A stretch of 64,000 nt of DNA from Cranoglanis bouderius (GCA_023630585.1 CM042539.1:7367255-7431254); one strand, 5' to 3'; counted from the first letter of the stretch, positions 34,895-46,960 are shown. Numbers and translations: made by a program. The notes: generated by a model not told the origin, from the letters alone.

Positions 34895-37785
34895 ATTAAG
34901 TGTTTAAAAAAAAAAAAAAAAAAAAAACATTTAAAGAACCAAAACACTTTAAACTCTAAAGTGGAAGAACTCTTGACTGGAAGTGGAACCCTATGGTTAA
35001 GGGGTTCTTTGATTTACCAACAGAGGTTTTCCTTTCAAATAAAAGGTTCCAAGTAGAACATTTTAGACAGCTAAGAACAGTAAACCACTCAAGAACACAC
35101 CAAAGAAGCCTTTTTCTAATTTTGGATATTTTGTATGCAATCTTAAACTGTTAAACTCTTAGGAACGTAAGCCAAAGAACTGGAACACTACGGTTCTTTT
35201 TAAAATCAGAACCCTTAATGATTCTTCAGTTGATTCATCAAAGGTTCTGTGTAGAGCCTTTTTCCTGCCAGAAAGGCTTCCAACTGGAATGCTTTTTGGA
35301 AACTAAGAGTCCTTCATTCTTCAAGGAACCATTAAGGAACCCTTTTTCTTAACAGTGTACCAAGAACAACGTATTGTTTAACCCAGGAGCATAAAACCAG
35401 AACTCTGGTCTGGATCTGAAACATTACAGTTCTGTCTTAATTCATGCATGAAATTCTGAAACTATAAACCATGCATTTGATTATCGAGAACCTGAATGTT
35501 TGCAAGACACTAACGCCTCAAATCAAACACTATACAGGAAAGACACGCCTCCATGCAGCACACTCTTAAAATATTTTGAAATCTTAACGGTTCTTCACTT
35601 GTCCCAACAACTGAATGTTTTCTTATAACAAAGACGTCCAAGTAGAACCCTTTTTGGAAACTAAGAATCCTTACTTATCCAACAAACCATTAAAAAACAC
35701 TACATTTTCTAAAAATGTACAAAGAACTAAGTTTATACTGTCATGTTCTCTTAAGCTCTTAAAGCCAGGAACATAAGCCTGAGAACTGGAATACTACAAT
35801 TATCCTTAAAGGTTCTATGTAGAATCCTACAACAAAATGTTTTTTCTATCAGAAAGGCTTCCAAACAGAACCTTTTTGGAAACTAAGAATTAATTATCCA
35901 ACAAACCATTAAAGAACCCGTCTTTAAGATCTCTCAAGAACTCTATGTAGAACCTAAGATGTTTCCCTTTCAGAGAAGGTTCTAAGTGGAACCCTTTTAG
36001 AAAGCTAAGAACAGTGAGCCATCCAAAGTTGTATCATCACACTACTGTGCTTAAAATGTAGAACCCTTAAGGATTTTGAGCTTTTAGAACACTAAGAAGA
36101 ATTATCCAGTCAAGGAACCACTGCCGAACCCTTTTTCTAAGGGTGATCAGGAATTCGAATAATTAGACAAGGTTCTTTATTGATATAAAAGTATTTATAT
36201 TGTTATACACTGTTAAACCCTTAGGGACATAAGTACAAGAACTCTAGAAGAACACTAGAACTATGGTTCTATCTTAAATTGAGCACTAGACTATACACTA
36301 TGTACTTGATTATCTCGAGAAACCTTCAAAGGTTCTACGTAGGACCCTACGACAAAGTGATTATCAGAAAGGCTTCCCAGTAGAACCATTTTAGAAGGGT
36401 ATCAAACCTTAATTATCCACTAAACAAATAAAGAACCCCTTCCCAGGGTTCCACAAAAGGGTTTCCAAGGAGAACCCTTATTGTAAGAATTAAGAATCCT
36501 TAATTATTCAATAAATCCTTAAAGAACTCTTTATTACACTCTGAGAGTGTACCAAGCAACAAGACAATTTATATTGTTAAGCCCAGGAACATATGTGCAG
36601 GAACTCTGGTATGAAAGAGTACGGTTCCCTCTTAAATCATGCACTAAAGTCTTAAACTATCCACTGTGCACTTGATTATCTTTAACCTGAATGTTTGTAA
36701 GATGGTAACCCCTCAAATTAAACTCTTTTGGCACAGACATCCATGGAGAACGCTCCTAAAATATTCAGAACCCTTAATGATTCTTCAGTTGATGCCTTAA
36801 AGGTTCTGTGTAGAGCCCTACAACAAAACATTTTCCTCCAAAAACATTTTTTGGAAACTAAGAATCCTTAATTCTCCAAGGAACCATTAAAGATCCCTTT
36901 TTCTTAACAGTCTACCAAGAACCGCAACAGCATGTATCAGGAGCATAAGAACAAGAACTCTGTTCTGGAAAAGAAACTGTCCGGTTCTATCTTAATTCTT
37001 GCACTGAAGTCTTTGACTATAAACTGTGCACTTGATTATCTAGAACCTGAACGTTTGTAAGACACTAATGTCTCTAATCAAACACATCACATCATAACAT
37101 CTTACCCTAAACAGGAAGACACACCACCATGCATTTTACTTTTATTTAAAAGGTTTTGTGTAGAACCCTAAAACAGAACATTTTCCTATCAGAAAGACTC
37201 CCATATAGAAACATTTAGGATACTAAGAACCCTTAATTATTAAATGAACCTTTAAAAAACCACCAAGAACCAAGATAGCTCATGTAATTAAGCCAAGGAA
37301 TATACATAAAGTGCAAGAACTCTGGTCTGGACCTGGAACTCTACGGTTCTGTCTTAATTCATGCACTAAACTCTGTACTTGATTATCAAATAAATTTATG
37401 AAATTAACTGTGTACTTGATTATCTAGAACGAAAGTATTTAGTTCCCTTTGCAGTTTTTTGGTTGAACTCTTGAAGGTTTTGTGTAGAACAGAACCTACA
37501 ACAGAAGGTTTTCCTACTTAAAGTTTCCAAGAGAGAACTCGTTTTTGAATAATTATTTAATGAACCCATAAAGAACCCTTTTTTCTAAGAGTTTACCAAT
37601 AACTGAGACAGTTTACATTGTTAAGCCCAGGAACATACTGTAAGTGTAAGAACTCTTGTCTTGAACTGTATCGTTATGGTTCTGGCTTATATCTTGAGTA
37701 TTTTGATGATCTAGAACCTGAATGTTTGTAATACAGCTCAAACACATCAAACTGAACTCGAACATTTTATACAAAACTGGAACGG
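34895..37785 (+). repeat. Satellite-like array of ~360-bp units
   Basis: About eight drifted units, each with 'cccaggaacataagt', 'gaactctggtctgga', 'gtgcacttgattatc', 'tagaacctgaatgtttgtaa', 'ggttctgtgtagaacc', 'cagaaaggcttccaa' and 'ggaaactaagaatcctta'. The landmark cttgattatc lies at 36305, 36671, 37031 and 37378, so the period is about 350-366 bp. Inside each unit the short motif 'aagaaccctt' and its relatives repeat several times, so the unit itself may have grown from a shorter repeat. There are no open frames. Single copies lie near 0.2-0.7 and 27.7-28.1 kb. Confidence 0.85.
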
Positions 37786-37794
37786 TACCCCTTT

Positions 37795-37795
37795 T

Positions 37796-37839
<44 letters not shown>

Positions 37840-37841
37840 TA
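37795..37841. repeat. (TTTC)n microsatellite
   Basis: A tetranucleotide run at the right edge of the satellite-like array. Confidence 0.96.
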
Positions 37842-37959
37842 TAGGTTGACTTATTTTGGAGTTATTGAGGTTTGCTTTCAATTCAAGTAAACATATAAAA
37901 AATATCGTTCGAGGGCCATCACCGTGTAAATGATGTACTGTAGATATACAGATGGTTTA

Positions 37960-38219
37960 AATTCACACAGAATTCACATCCCGCTTGTTCCTATTAAGTG
38001 AAGCTTTAAAGCTTTTCTTTCGCAATCTGCTTCCTCGTACATTCCTGCTGTAGACACGACAGTGCCGTGTGGACCAGAAGAAGATCCTCTAGCTGCCTCA
38101 TTGGTGCAAATATCCTGCTAAGTCTAATCTGATTGCTTATTTACCGGCTAAAGCAGCCGAGGAGCCAGACAAGGCAAGGTGCTGGCCTTAGACAAGGGCG
38201 TGAAACATTCCCCAACCCC

Positions 38220-38220
<1 letters not shown>
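37960..38220. other. Non-repetitive block, possible conserved non-coding element
   Basis: Unique sequence with 'agctttaaagcttttctttc' and 'tctaatctgattgcttattt'. No ORF. Confidence 0.38.

Positions 38221-38250
<30 letters not shown>
38221..38250. repeat. (CA)n microsatellite
   Basis: A short pure CA run. Confidence 0.95.
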
Positions 38251-38252
<2 letters not shown>

Positions 38253-38254
38253 CT

Positions 38255-38600
38255 CACACACTCATCCTCATGTGTGATTATCCAGAAGTAGAAGACATGG
38301 AAGATGACGAGCTGTGTAATGGCCGCCGAATGTCCTGCAGAATGGAAGCGCCATGTTCGTCTTCCTCTTCCTTTTCCTCTTCCTCGGTGTCTTCCAGCTC
38401 AAAGCCACACGCCATGCTGTTTCAACAAAAGTCCAAACCTCTGCCTTGGGCTTTAATTATGTTCAATTTGCCAAGCCAAGCCTGAAAACATTCAGAGGGT
38501 AAAAAAGCTCTGACCTATTTATTACTGCAGCGACAGCGCTAAGCGGTGCTCAGATCAGCGAGTCCAGCAATAACGGCCCCCTCCTGCTTAGCATGAAGAA
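38255..38600. other. Non-repetitive block, possible conserved non-coding element
   Basis: A 71-codon ORF (38270-38485) is Ser-rich and acidic at its start but has no domain. The part at 38.44-38.59 kb ('gggctttaattatgttcaat', 'ttattactgcagcgacagc') looks like conserved non-coding sequence rather than coding. Confidence 0.35.
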
Positions 38601-38870
38601 AAAAAAGGAAATATATGCTATATGGAAAAAATATATAAATTAATATACTATAATTTTTTTTTTTTGTTAAATACAAGTCAATAGTAGAAAGCCAAAAAAA
38701 TAAGAAATACAAAATAAATGAAAATAAATGATAAAATAATACATTTTAAAAGGTTCTGAATTATTTAATACATAAAAAAATAATAAAAGCTAAATAATAT
38801 AATATATTATTTTGAACAAAATTATAATACTATAAAATATGAATATACCATACTAAGAAATGATTAAATG

Positions 38871-38958
<88 letters not shown>

Positions 38959-39240
38959 TGATTGATATTAATTTATTGTGCAATTAATAAGTTAAACAAT
39001 ACAGTTGAAATTAATTTCTAAATAGTTCTAATTAGTTAATGAACAATTAATAATTAATAAATAGTTGAATATAATAAATAATTACTATATGATATAAATT
39101 GATCGTCTTTCATACATTTGTAAATATTGGTCTGTGTATTTATTATCGATTGCTGTGAACATTTTTCACAACCTCTGAGCGCAATAAGCTGAATATGAAA
39201 TTATTATTTTAAAAAAGAAAAAAATAATAATTACAGTAAA
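38600..39240. repeat. AT-rich region with a long (AT)n tract
   Basis: The (AT)n tract spans 38874-38956; its flanks are A/T-rich low complexity. Confidence 0.9.
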
Positions 39241-39402
39241 TATTAAAAAGTCATAGATCACAGGCCGTCAGATTCGGGGGTTGATTTTGCCTCCGTGTGT
39301 TCAGCAGAGCTTCTTTGTGTGGATGTGGAGGGAAGAGCATGAATGATTTATGTGCCAAACGGTGCGATTCCCTCTCGTTGCAAACCCCCTGCACCTCCCC
39401 AC

Positions 39403-39446
39403 TGCACACACACACACACACACACACAAACGCACACACACACACT
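39403..39446. repeat. Interrupted (CA)n microsatellite
   Basis: CA run with AAACG interruptions. The ORFs on both strands across it are artefacts. Confidence 0.93.
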
Positions 39447-39449
39447 CCT

Positions 39450-39920
39450 CTGTACCTCCTGTATGGAAATGAGACGACATGCCGCTACCAGCTACACGAC
39501 TAACAACTAACACTCTCTTCTTGTGACGATAAAACAAAATGGCCTCCGTCTCAGGCCTGAGAGAGATGTGAGACGGCGATAAAGGGCGTCGATTTTGTTT
39601 TATTTCATGCTTTTTGTTCAGGACTGCACTCTGGAAAATGATGGATGTGCATCCTGTGCGTTTCATGTGAATGAGATATGTTGCAAATATTAGCTTTTGT
39701 CTCACGGAGACGTAATTATCTCACAAGGCAGGATCAGCGGAACGAAACAATGGTGTTGAAATATTGTCCTTCTTCATCATTTCATTCTAACGTGTCACAT
39801 TCATCATTGAAATTATGTTTAATATCAGAATTTTTATTCATCATGTGATGTTTTTGGCGTGTGCATTGAATTGCATTTAACACTTACAGCGTATATGTGT
39901 GTATGTGCATTAAATGTGTG
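39450..39920. other. Intergenic, no gene seen
   Basis: A 134-codon minus-strand ORF (39705-39301) exists only by crossing the CA tract and has no domain. Confidence 0.45.
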
Positions 39921-39923
39921 GTT

Positions 39924-39981
39924 TTTCTTTCTTTCTTTCTTTCCTTCTTTCTTTCTTTCTTTTTGCTGGCATTCATGATCA

Positions 39982-40018
<37 letters not shown>

Positions 40019-40085
40019 CGTGCGCGCGTGCGTGTGTGTGTGTGTGTGTGTGTGTCTGTGTGTGTGTGTGTGTGCCTGTGTGTAT
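39924..40085. repeat. (TTTC)n then interrupted (GT)n microsatellites
   Basis: TTTC units at 39924-39963 and GT with GC and CT interruptions at 39983-40083. Confidence 0.96.
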
Positions 40086-40089
40086 TATT

Positions 40090-40960
40090 TGTGTAGGAGT
40101 ATGAGAACATGAGTGTTCAGCTTCATATCCCTGCTGTTCAAGCTGCGCTAAAATCAATCTCAATTCTGCGACATTACTGTAAATCAGAGTTTGTGGTTTG
40201 TGGTGTCAGGATTTAGGAAATGCTTTTATATCCCAAAAGAAAGTGCTAACCTTTCGTTAGATAACATGCAAGAATGGGCAGATTTAAAAAAAAAAAAAAA
40301 AAACACTACAAACCCACGGTTTTTGTGTCTCAAATCCTCATAAGAAGACGTATTTTTGTATCCGAATGTTATAATCGGCTCTTAGATTATATACATGCAC
40401 TCTTTTAGATGAGGGATTATGCACCCGATCGAACCCCGCCCCCTGAATATCTTACTGAAAAATGTGAAATGAGGTACTGCTCCCTTCTGACCTTGGACTG
40501 TCCTTGCTGAAAAAGAGACGAAGTGTAAATTGTGGCTTTTAGTATGAATATGTTAGCCTTAAGGTTGTCTATAAGCTAGTCTGCTCCAAAACAATGACAA
40601 AATTCGCATTTAAAAGATATACAAATTCAAAATGTATAGTCTCTCCCTACCACCAATATGGATCAACAATTTTGATGATATCTTTCTGCACTTCAGCTTC
40701 TCATCAGACTTTCTGTCCAATCAGATGCTTTCTAGAATCTGAAGTGTCCCGCCCACAACATTATAAAAGTCCTTAGCCGGGCTGTGAGGTAAGCTAAACA
40801 CTATTGGCTATTTAAAAAGTGGGAGGAGCCACTCGATATGTCCCGCACTGGCTTCCTTTTCAGTGGAAATGACCTCAACACATCAAATAATGCTGCACGT
40901 TTCAAGGCACTTCATGGGGACTTTATTGTTGTGAACAAGTCAGTTCCTGTTCTCACTGAC
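40090..40960. other. Intergenic, no gene seen
   Basis: Contains an A19 run near 40285-40303. No domain in the two 60-codon ORFs. Confidence 0.45.
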
Positions 40961-40974
40961 GTTATAGCAGCTAT

Positions 40975-41215
40975 AAACAGTTGTTCACTCACCAGCCTCT
41001 CTGTTTTCTCTCTCTCTTGATGTTAAAGAGCTTTCTGTCTTGGCTTGTCATGTTACAGAGAAACCACAAAGCGAAACTCCTCTGTCCTGAAGATTTCAGA
41101 AAACCTAAAGTTTCAGCTTTACCTCTGACTGACACTGGAGACTCCTTCTATAAATGTTAAATAAACATCTCCTTATAGGAAACTTCACCATATCAACGAC
41201 TGAACATGTTTTTTT
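40975..41215 (+). repeat. Dispersed repeat family X, copy 4
   Basis: Contains 'caccagcctctctgttttct', 'cttgtcatgttacagagaaa', 'actggagactccttctataa' and 'tgttaaataaac' in the family order. Confidence 0.62.
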
Positions 41216-41459
41216 GTACGTTTATGTGGTGCGTGTTCCGTACACCTTCCTGTGAACGAGCTGTTTATAGTTTATAATTAATTTATTCATTTGATTGATT
41301 TGAATTTTGTTTATATTCCATTCACTTATATTTATTTCAAATTTATTAATAAGTTATTTGTATATTTGTCTTTATTTATTTATAAATAGATAGACTTTTG
41401 CAATGCTGTTCATTTGCGTACACACACTTATCGAAATTGTTAAAATTCCTCTTTTAGAG

Positions 41460-42135
41460 ATGAATCACTTTCCAGAAGTTTCACTGAATAACTGCTTCTC
41501 GGGTTGCTTTGGGCCTCCGGTGAGGAGATCGGTACCGCGCGGACCCACCTGACCTCCAAGCATGAGCGCGGCGAAGGTCAGAACGCGCCCATATTTTTTT
41601 TTTCTGCACCAGAAAAACAGACAGCATATCAATATTAAAACGTGTTGCACAGACTTCGGTACTTTCTCCTCGTCACGTTTCTTGTTTCCACATCCTGCAT
41701 TCAGCACAAAGGCAGCGAAGTCATTAGTGGCGAGTTCTAGCTCGGCAAATGATAGCAGATGATAGCTCGGTATTGATTTGCCGATGGCCGCGCTCTTGAT
41801 TGTTTTGGGCGAGAACATGTCACAGCAGAGTGACAAAGAGTGCTTTCAAAACACCTCCACGCAACGTAGCGTATTTAAACCCCATTGTTGTGTGGCGCAG
41901 AGACCCGGCGCATTAGTAACGCAATTTGAGCGGCTAGCGCAATTGCGTGGAAGAAGGCATGACTACTTTTCTAGGAAGAGTAAAGCTTTTAAACTGTCAT
42001 CCGCACCGCTTCTTATCCTGGGGAGAAACCTTTTAGCAGATGGCTCGCTGGTGGCCTCCTACAAAACGACGCGCGACTGTGTGACAGCTTATTATCTGCG
42101 ATCTTTAATAAAGCGTCAACTCACTTAACAGATAC
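41460..42135. other. Non-repetitive block, possible conserved non-coding element or small exon
   Basis: Balanced sequence with open frames on both strands (116 codons at 41778-42128 plus, 123 codons at 41836-41465 minus). Neither has a domain or a convincing start context. Features such as 'gcgcaattgcgtgg' and 'tatctgcgatctttaataaa' give it the look of conserved DNA. I call no gene. Confidence 0.35.
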
Positions 42136-42279
42136 GACTGGGAAGGAAATGAAGGAAATAACGACTGAAATTTAACGCCGCACAACTCCGAACACTTCGT
42201 ATACTTTCAGCCATGTTTCATGTTTCACTTTTAAGTTTTTCAGCTGAATAATAAAGTAAATTTCACAAGTTTTCCCAAT

Positions 42280-42660
42280 GAGGCTTCACAGAAATTCTTT
42301 TTCATTTCCCGGCAAAAATGTGTGTTGATCTTCCTGTCCTAGAGCACGACAGCAAATATATGAATAATGCATATGCAGCCCCGGGCTATAGATTGAGTGT
42401 GAATATTCATTAATTTGTTTGCCTTTTGGGATGTAATGCCTATTCAAACAGAGGCATGTTTGGATCCCTGTTTGCCGACTTGGCCGGCTCGCACCAGAAA
42501 TTAATAAATACCCGAAGCTTTCCATTCTGCTTAAGTAATGGCGCCCGTCCACGCCTCTCGTCTAAGCTTGTTGAATTTGTGAACGTCGTGCTGACTCAGC
42601 CAGGGTGTAAACGGTTTAAACTCAGCTTACCCGCTTCACAGATGTGACCCCACCTCGCGC
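42280..42660. other. Non-repetitive block with MARE/AP-1-like site
   Basis: Unique sequence with 'attcattaatttgtttgcct', 'gaataatgcatatgcagcc' and a Maf-type site at 42589-42601. It runs straight into the tandem array that follows. The regulatory reading is inference. Confidence 0.42.
42589..42601. promoter_or_regulatory. MARE-like site (TGCTGACTCAGCC)
   Basis: One base from the palindromic Maf recognition element TGCTGACTCAGCA, with the AP-1 core TGACTCA at 42592-42598. The adjacent tandem units carry the inverse core TGAGTCA. Function is inferred from sequence only. Confidence 0.4.
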
Positions 42661-42786
42661 TTCTAATAGGTGGAAATCCTATTATTGGCCTGATGGCACG
42701 AAGCAGGCCTTGGGCTGCAAGGATCAGGGCTAATAAGTCTCAAAATAGTCACGCAGCTCCAAATCAGTGAACTGCGGGCAGTGTAA

Positions 42787-42793
42787 TGAGTCA
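42787..42793. promoter_or_regulatory. AP-1-like TGAGTCA in array unit 1
   Basis: TGAGTCA within 'taatgagtcagtgagc'. The equivalent positions in the other units are 44150-44156 (TGAGTCA), 44541-44547 (TGAGTCG) and 44877-44883 (TGAGTCA). Confidence 0.4.
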
Positions 42794-42961
42794 GTGAGCA
42801 TCGCCTAAGTGTCTGTGTGGAAAAAAAGAAAGAAAATAAGCCCCTAAACAACAGGGTTAAAGCAGACATCTTTCTAAAATGGTGCGATGTAATCAGCACA
42901 GAGCAGAGGTGCCAACATTGCTAACAAGAAAATCCTTGCAGGCAGAGAGACAAAAAAATAA

Positions 42962-43150
42962 TAACGGTAACACTTTACAATAACAGTACATGAATAATCA
43001 TGCACTAATACCTGAATTAATACTTACTTAAATATGAGCTAATGATGAGTTATACTATGCATATACTAATTACAAACCAATGAAGACCTATGTCGAACAT
43101 AGAAAACGCACTAATAATAAACACCAATAGTTTCATCTCAACACCATCCA
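42962..43150. repeat. Possible insertion of the 'ggtaacactttacaata' repeat
   Basis: The opening 'ggtaacactttacaataaca' and the following run of tgaataat/ctaatacc motifs resemble a common fish dispersed repeat. It splits the first array unit. Its right end is unclear. Confidence 0.5.
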
Positions 43151-45427
43151 GTGATGTTTGTATACGCAGCTGCATATGGCAAATATTATAAACAATTTGT
43201 CTAGCAGAGTAAATGATAAAATATGTAATGGTTGATCTACAGAAATGACATTTTTTGTAGAGCGTGTACAGTGTACAGACTTTTTTGGGCTTAATGTATT
43301 TTACCGACCAAACAGACTACCCTCCCACCTTCTGGTTTTCTACCGGCTCATAAGACTGAGGGTTGTGAATTCATAGCTCGCCTAGATAAAGTGAAAGCAA
43401 GCAAATAGATATCTTTCAAGTCCGGCATCCTTTCCCCTTCAGTGAGTTAGTTGGCTTTTCCACTGGATGAATTTTATTCACATTCAGTCTAATTTAGCAA
43501 TGAAAGCAACGCGTAGTTTTTCTCCTGCATCGCTGTAGCAAGGAGTCGAAAACACTACAGGCGAAACCGTAAACATTGTCACTTCCGGATTGAGGCAGAT
43601 TTTCTGAATGATGTTGAGTCTGTTTACGCTGAATTCAAAATCAAAGCAATGAGGTGTGGGGTTCAAAAATGCTTCTTTCCAGGACTCCTGAGAAACATCA
43701 TCCACTGGAAAGAAAATAAAAATTAAATGAAACACCAACACACACTTCCTCCACCTCCCACTTCCTCGGAAAAAAAATGCTTTTGTTTAGACGCTGATTT
43801 GAATACACTTTTATTGATTCAATAAAAATGAAAAGGAATTCAAAATGAAATCTTCATGAGGCGTGGGGTTTAAAAAAAAGCTTCATATCAGGACTCTTAA
43901 GACAACAGCAATTGAAAAAGGAGAAAAACCGGAGGCCAGGAGGCCAACATGCAGTCGTGTCGGCCATTTGCACCCTCACCCCCCACTGCCTCAGAAAGAA
44001 ACGCTGTTATGGATCAAATGGTTTTGTTTAGGTGCTGGTTTGTACCAGTCTTCGTTAATGACCTCTAGCAGAGGCGTTGGCTGTAAGGGTCAGAACTAAT
44101 GAGTCTGAAAATATCACCCGGATCCATAAGAGAATCGTGACGAGTGTAATGAGTCAACAAACACATCGACCCTGAGCTTCTGTGTGGAAAACAGCTGAAA
44201 AGTCAGTAAAGTCAGCACACTGGAGCGTCTTTTCTTTACAAGGATGGATCTAAGGATCTAGATTTATTCATGAGCTGTGAGGTTCAGAGGTTCAGCTTCA
44301 CATCACTACTGAAAAACATCGTCCTAGAAAGATCTTTTGACTTTTAACTCCAAGCCGCCTCCCCTTCCCGCCTCCGACTTCACCTAAAACACTATTCAGG
44401 ATCAAATGGTTTTGTTTAAACGCTGATTTGCACCAATCTTTATCAATGACCTCTAGCAGTGGCTTTGGCTGCAAGGGTCAAAGCTAATAAGTCTCAAAAT
44501 GGTCGCCCAGCTCCAAATAAGAGAATCGTGTCGAGTGTAATGAGTCGGCAAACACATCGATTCTGAGCTTCAGAGCCATGCTCCAAAAATGGTACAATAC
44601 AGTATAATTGGCAGAGAAATGCCAATTCACATCAGGACTCTTGCAAAACATCATCCATTGAAAAGATTTTTTTTTTTTAAATAAATAAATAAAAAATAAA
44701 AAAGTCACCAAGCCACCATTTGGCACAAAGCTATGTCGCATATTTACATCCCCACTTCTCACATCACCAAAACCACTATAAAGGATCAAAATGACCTCTA
44801 GACGTGGCTTTGGCTGGACAGGTAACGACTAATAAGTCCTAATAAGCTTCAAATGGAAGAATGGTACTGAGAGTAATGAGTCAACAAATACATCAACTCT
44901 GAGATTCTGCGTGGAAAACAGCTGAACGGAGCCCCACCCTAAAAATGGTACAATATCATTACTAAACTACATCACTTTGTCTTTTCTGGATCCAGATTAA
45001 ATGGAAATTTGGTGTGAGATTCAGAAACGCTTCACATCGGGACTCATTCATTGGAAACAGCACATCATTCGCCAACACACGGCCATGTCGGACATTTACG
45101 GTACATCCCCACCATTTACTAAACTGTTAAGGATCAAATGGTTTTGTTTAAGTGCTGATTTGCACCAATCTTTATCAATGACCTCTAGCAGTGGCTTTGG
45201 CTATAAGGGTCCGAGCTAATAAGTCTCAAAATAGCTGCCCAGCTCCAAATTGGAGCATTCCAACAATGGTGTTGAACAGGTCACCAACCCCACTATCTAA
45301 CACACTTCTCCATCATCCTCTAAAAAATCAACCCCCCCCCCACCCCCCCAAATCAAACAGCTTTGTTTAGGCGCTGATTTACTGCAAGTTTGTCAATGAC
45401 CTCTAGCAGTGGCTTGTGCACCCCAAG

Positions 45428-45640
45428 AGGGTGGCCACTCCTCATTTACAGACGAACGACTCATTAAGCACAGATTGATAACAGGCCGAAGGCCTGTGAG
45501 GACATTCCGTCATTAATATTTCAATTTAATTACTCTGCAGACGCTGCGTGCATGTTGATTCTGCGCTCCTAATTGGCACGCCACGCCGTGATATATGAAC
45601 TATTATAATGAGCACTATTTCGATTTTGCTTTTTGTTTTT
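45428..45640. other. Non-repetitive block after the array
   Basis: Unique sequence with 'cattaatatttcaatttaat' and 'ctcctaattggcacgcc'. Together with the block at 42.28-42.66 kb it brackets the tandem array. Confidence 0.4.
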
Positions 45641-45644
45641 TTAA

Positions 45645-46005
45645 GGAGTGACTTGTCACGCATGCACGCGTTCACGTTCGGTATCTTTTACAGATTTGAA
45701 ATGGTTTCCAGGAAGCAGCCTGCAGTTTACACTTCAAGGGCGAGTTCAAATGAGTGCAAATGCGAATGAATATCCCAGGTGTTAATGTGATGACTGGAAA
45801 TCTGGCTGTATAGAGAAAAGCAAAGCATGTGGAGAATGTGACAGAGATAAAGGTGGTGTGTTTGATGGAGTCGTCTGCTGGGGCAGGGTCGATGAGTATC
45901 TCGTCTTGTTTGTGTCTCTTTCTGCTCTTATCACCTCTGCTCACTGGAATATTAGTCACAGCAGAACACATTTTTTCCCCCTCTCAGCCGTGAAGACATT
46001 GCAGC
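45645..46005. other. Intergenic, no gene seen
   Basis: ORFs on both strands (87 and 99 codons) lack domains. Confidence 0.45.
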
Positions 46006-46009
46006 GCAT

Positions 46010-46076
<67 letters not shown>
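46010..46076. repeat. (CA)n microsatellite
   Basis: A near-pure CA run. Confidence 0.97.
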
Positions 46077-46077
<1 letters not shown>

Positions 46078-46179
46078 AGACATGTAGCAGCGTATATGAA
46101 CCTAGAGATCCTGGAAAATAATCAACATCCTAATTTGTAATTCCAAATCCCTGCATGGCACGTGAATGTGCATGTGCAC

Positions 46180-46242
46180 AAGTGTGTGTCTGTGTGTGTT
46201 TGTGTGTGTGTGTGTGTGTGTGTCTGTGTGCGTGTGTGTGCG
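46180..46242. repeat. Interrupted (GT)n microsatellite
   Basis: GT with CT and GC interruptions. Confidence 0.95.
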
Positions 46243-46249
46243 TTGACAT

Positions 46250-46890
46250 AGATGCACTGTGCATCTTTCTTTACAGGCATGTGTGTATGTATGCGTGTGT
46301 GTTCACGCATGCGCCATCCTTTCCTCAGTTCTGCGCTCATATGGGAGGAGCTTGCCGTCATATGCTGAGCAGTGATTGGTGGGTTTTTGGATTAAGCCTC
46401 CAGGCTGCTAGATCTGAACAGAGGAAAAAGAGAAAAGAAGCTCAGACAGGCTTTCGATGATTGACAGTGTTTAAGATGCATGCTTTGGTGTAAAGGCCTG
46501 CAGGAAACCCAGGCGTGAGACACTAACCAGGTCTTTCGGATAAAAAATAATATACATATACAGAAATGTTAGAAATTCAGGAGAGAGCAGTGCGCCAATT
46601 ACTACAGAGTAGACGCTGGGTTGTACAGTACGCTGCTGCGTGTTCAGGGCCGTCTACAGCCTTCGAGGTCAAAATGGTAATTAGTCGCAGTGAATAGAAG
46701 TTAACAAAATGGGTTTCTGTGATAGAAATCAACAGCTGCATGAAAACAGATTTATTTACAGTATGTTACAAAGCGATGACACTGGAGACTCCTTCCATAA
46801 AAAAAAAAAAACATTACACTATATCATTGATTATATGTTTTTCTTTGTTAAATAAGTATTTAATATTCTGTAATCATAGTTTAGCAGAAT
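46250..46890. other. Intergenic with a short family X fragment
   Basis: 'cactggagactccttccata' near 46778-46797 is a fragment of family X followed by an A run. No gene. Confidence 0.45.
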
Positions 46891-46896
46891 TGAAAG

Positions 46897-46940
<44 letters not shown>
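46897..46940. repeat. (CA)n microsatellite
   Basis: A pure CA run just upstream of the MITE. Confidence 0.97.
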
Positions 46941-46943
<3 letters not shown>

Positions 46944-46960
46944 GTCCTCACAGCAATGTA

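Larger units (their letters stand above)
42661..45425 (+). repeat. Old tandem array of ~390-bp non-coding units
   Basis: Five to six units share ordered blocks. A is 'gctgatttgcaccaatcttt' plus 'atgacctctagcagtggctt', at about 44020, 44408, 45138 and 45358, and partial at 43785 and 44791. B is 'gctaataagtctcaaaat' plus 'cccagctccaaat', near 42729, 44095, 44483, 44828 and 45215. C is 'gtgtaatgagtcaacaaaca', near 42781, 44145, 44536 and 44871. D is 'tgtgtggaaaacagctg'. F is 'cttcacatcaggactct' plus 'aaacatcatccattgg'. The period from block A is 388, 345 and 387 bp, then shorter (218). Substitutions and indels are many, yet blocks A-C stay readable. Two units happen to have related short ORFs, but frames are not kept in the others. 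Confidence 0.85.

Noticed and set aside
34895..37785. Array considered as a decayed gene cluster
   Set aside because: No unit has an open frame, and the recurring motifs are too short and drifted for exons.
41465..42128. ORFs of 116 and 123 codons on opposite strands
   Set aside because: No recognised domain, and both strands are open over the same DNA. More consistent with non-coding conserved sequence.
43863..45219. Two similar ORFs ending SSRGVGCKGQN and SSSGFGYKGPS
   Set aside because: The likeness arises from the tandem ~390-bp units. The other units carry stops or frameshifts, so a coding origin is unlikely.
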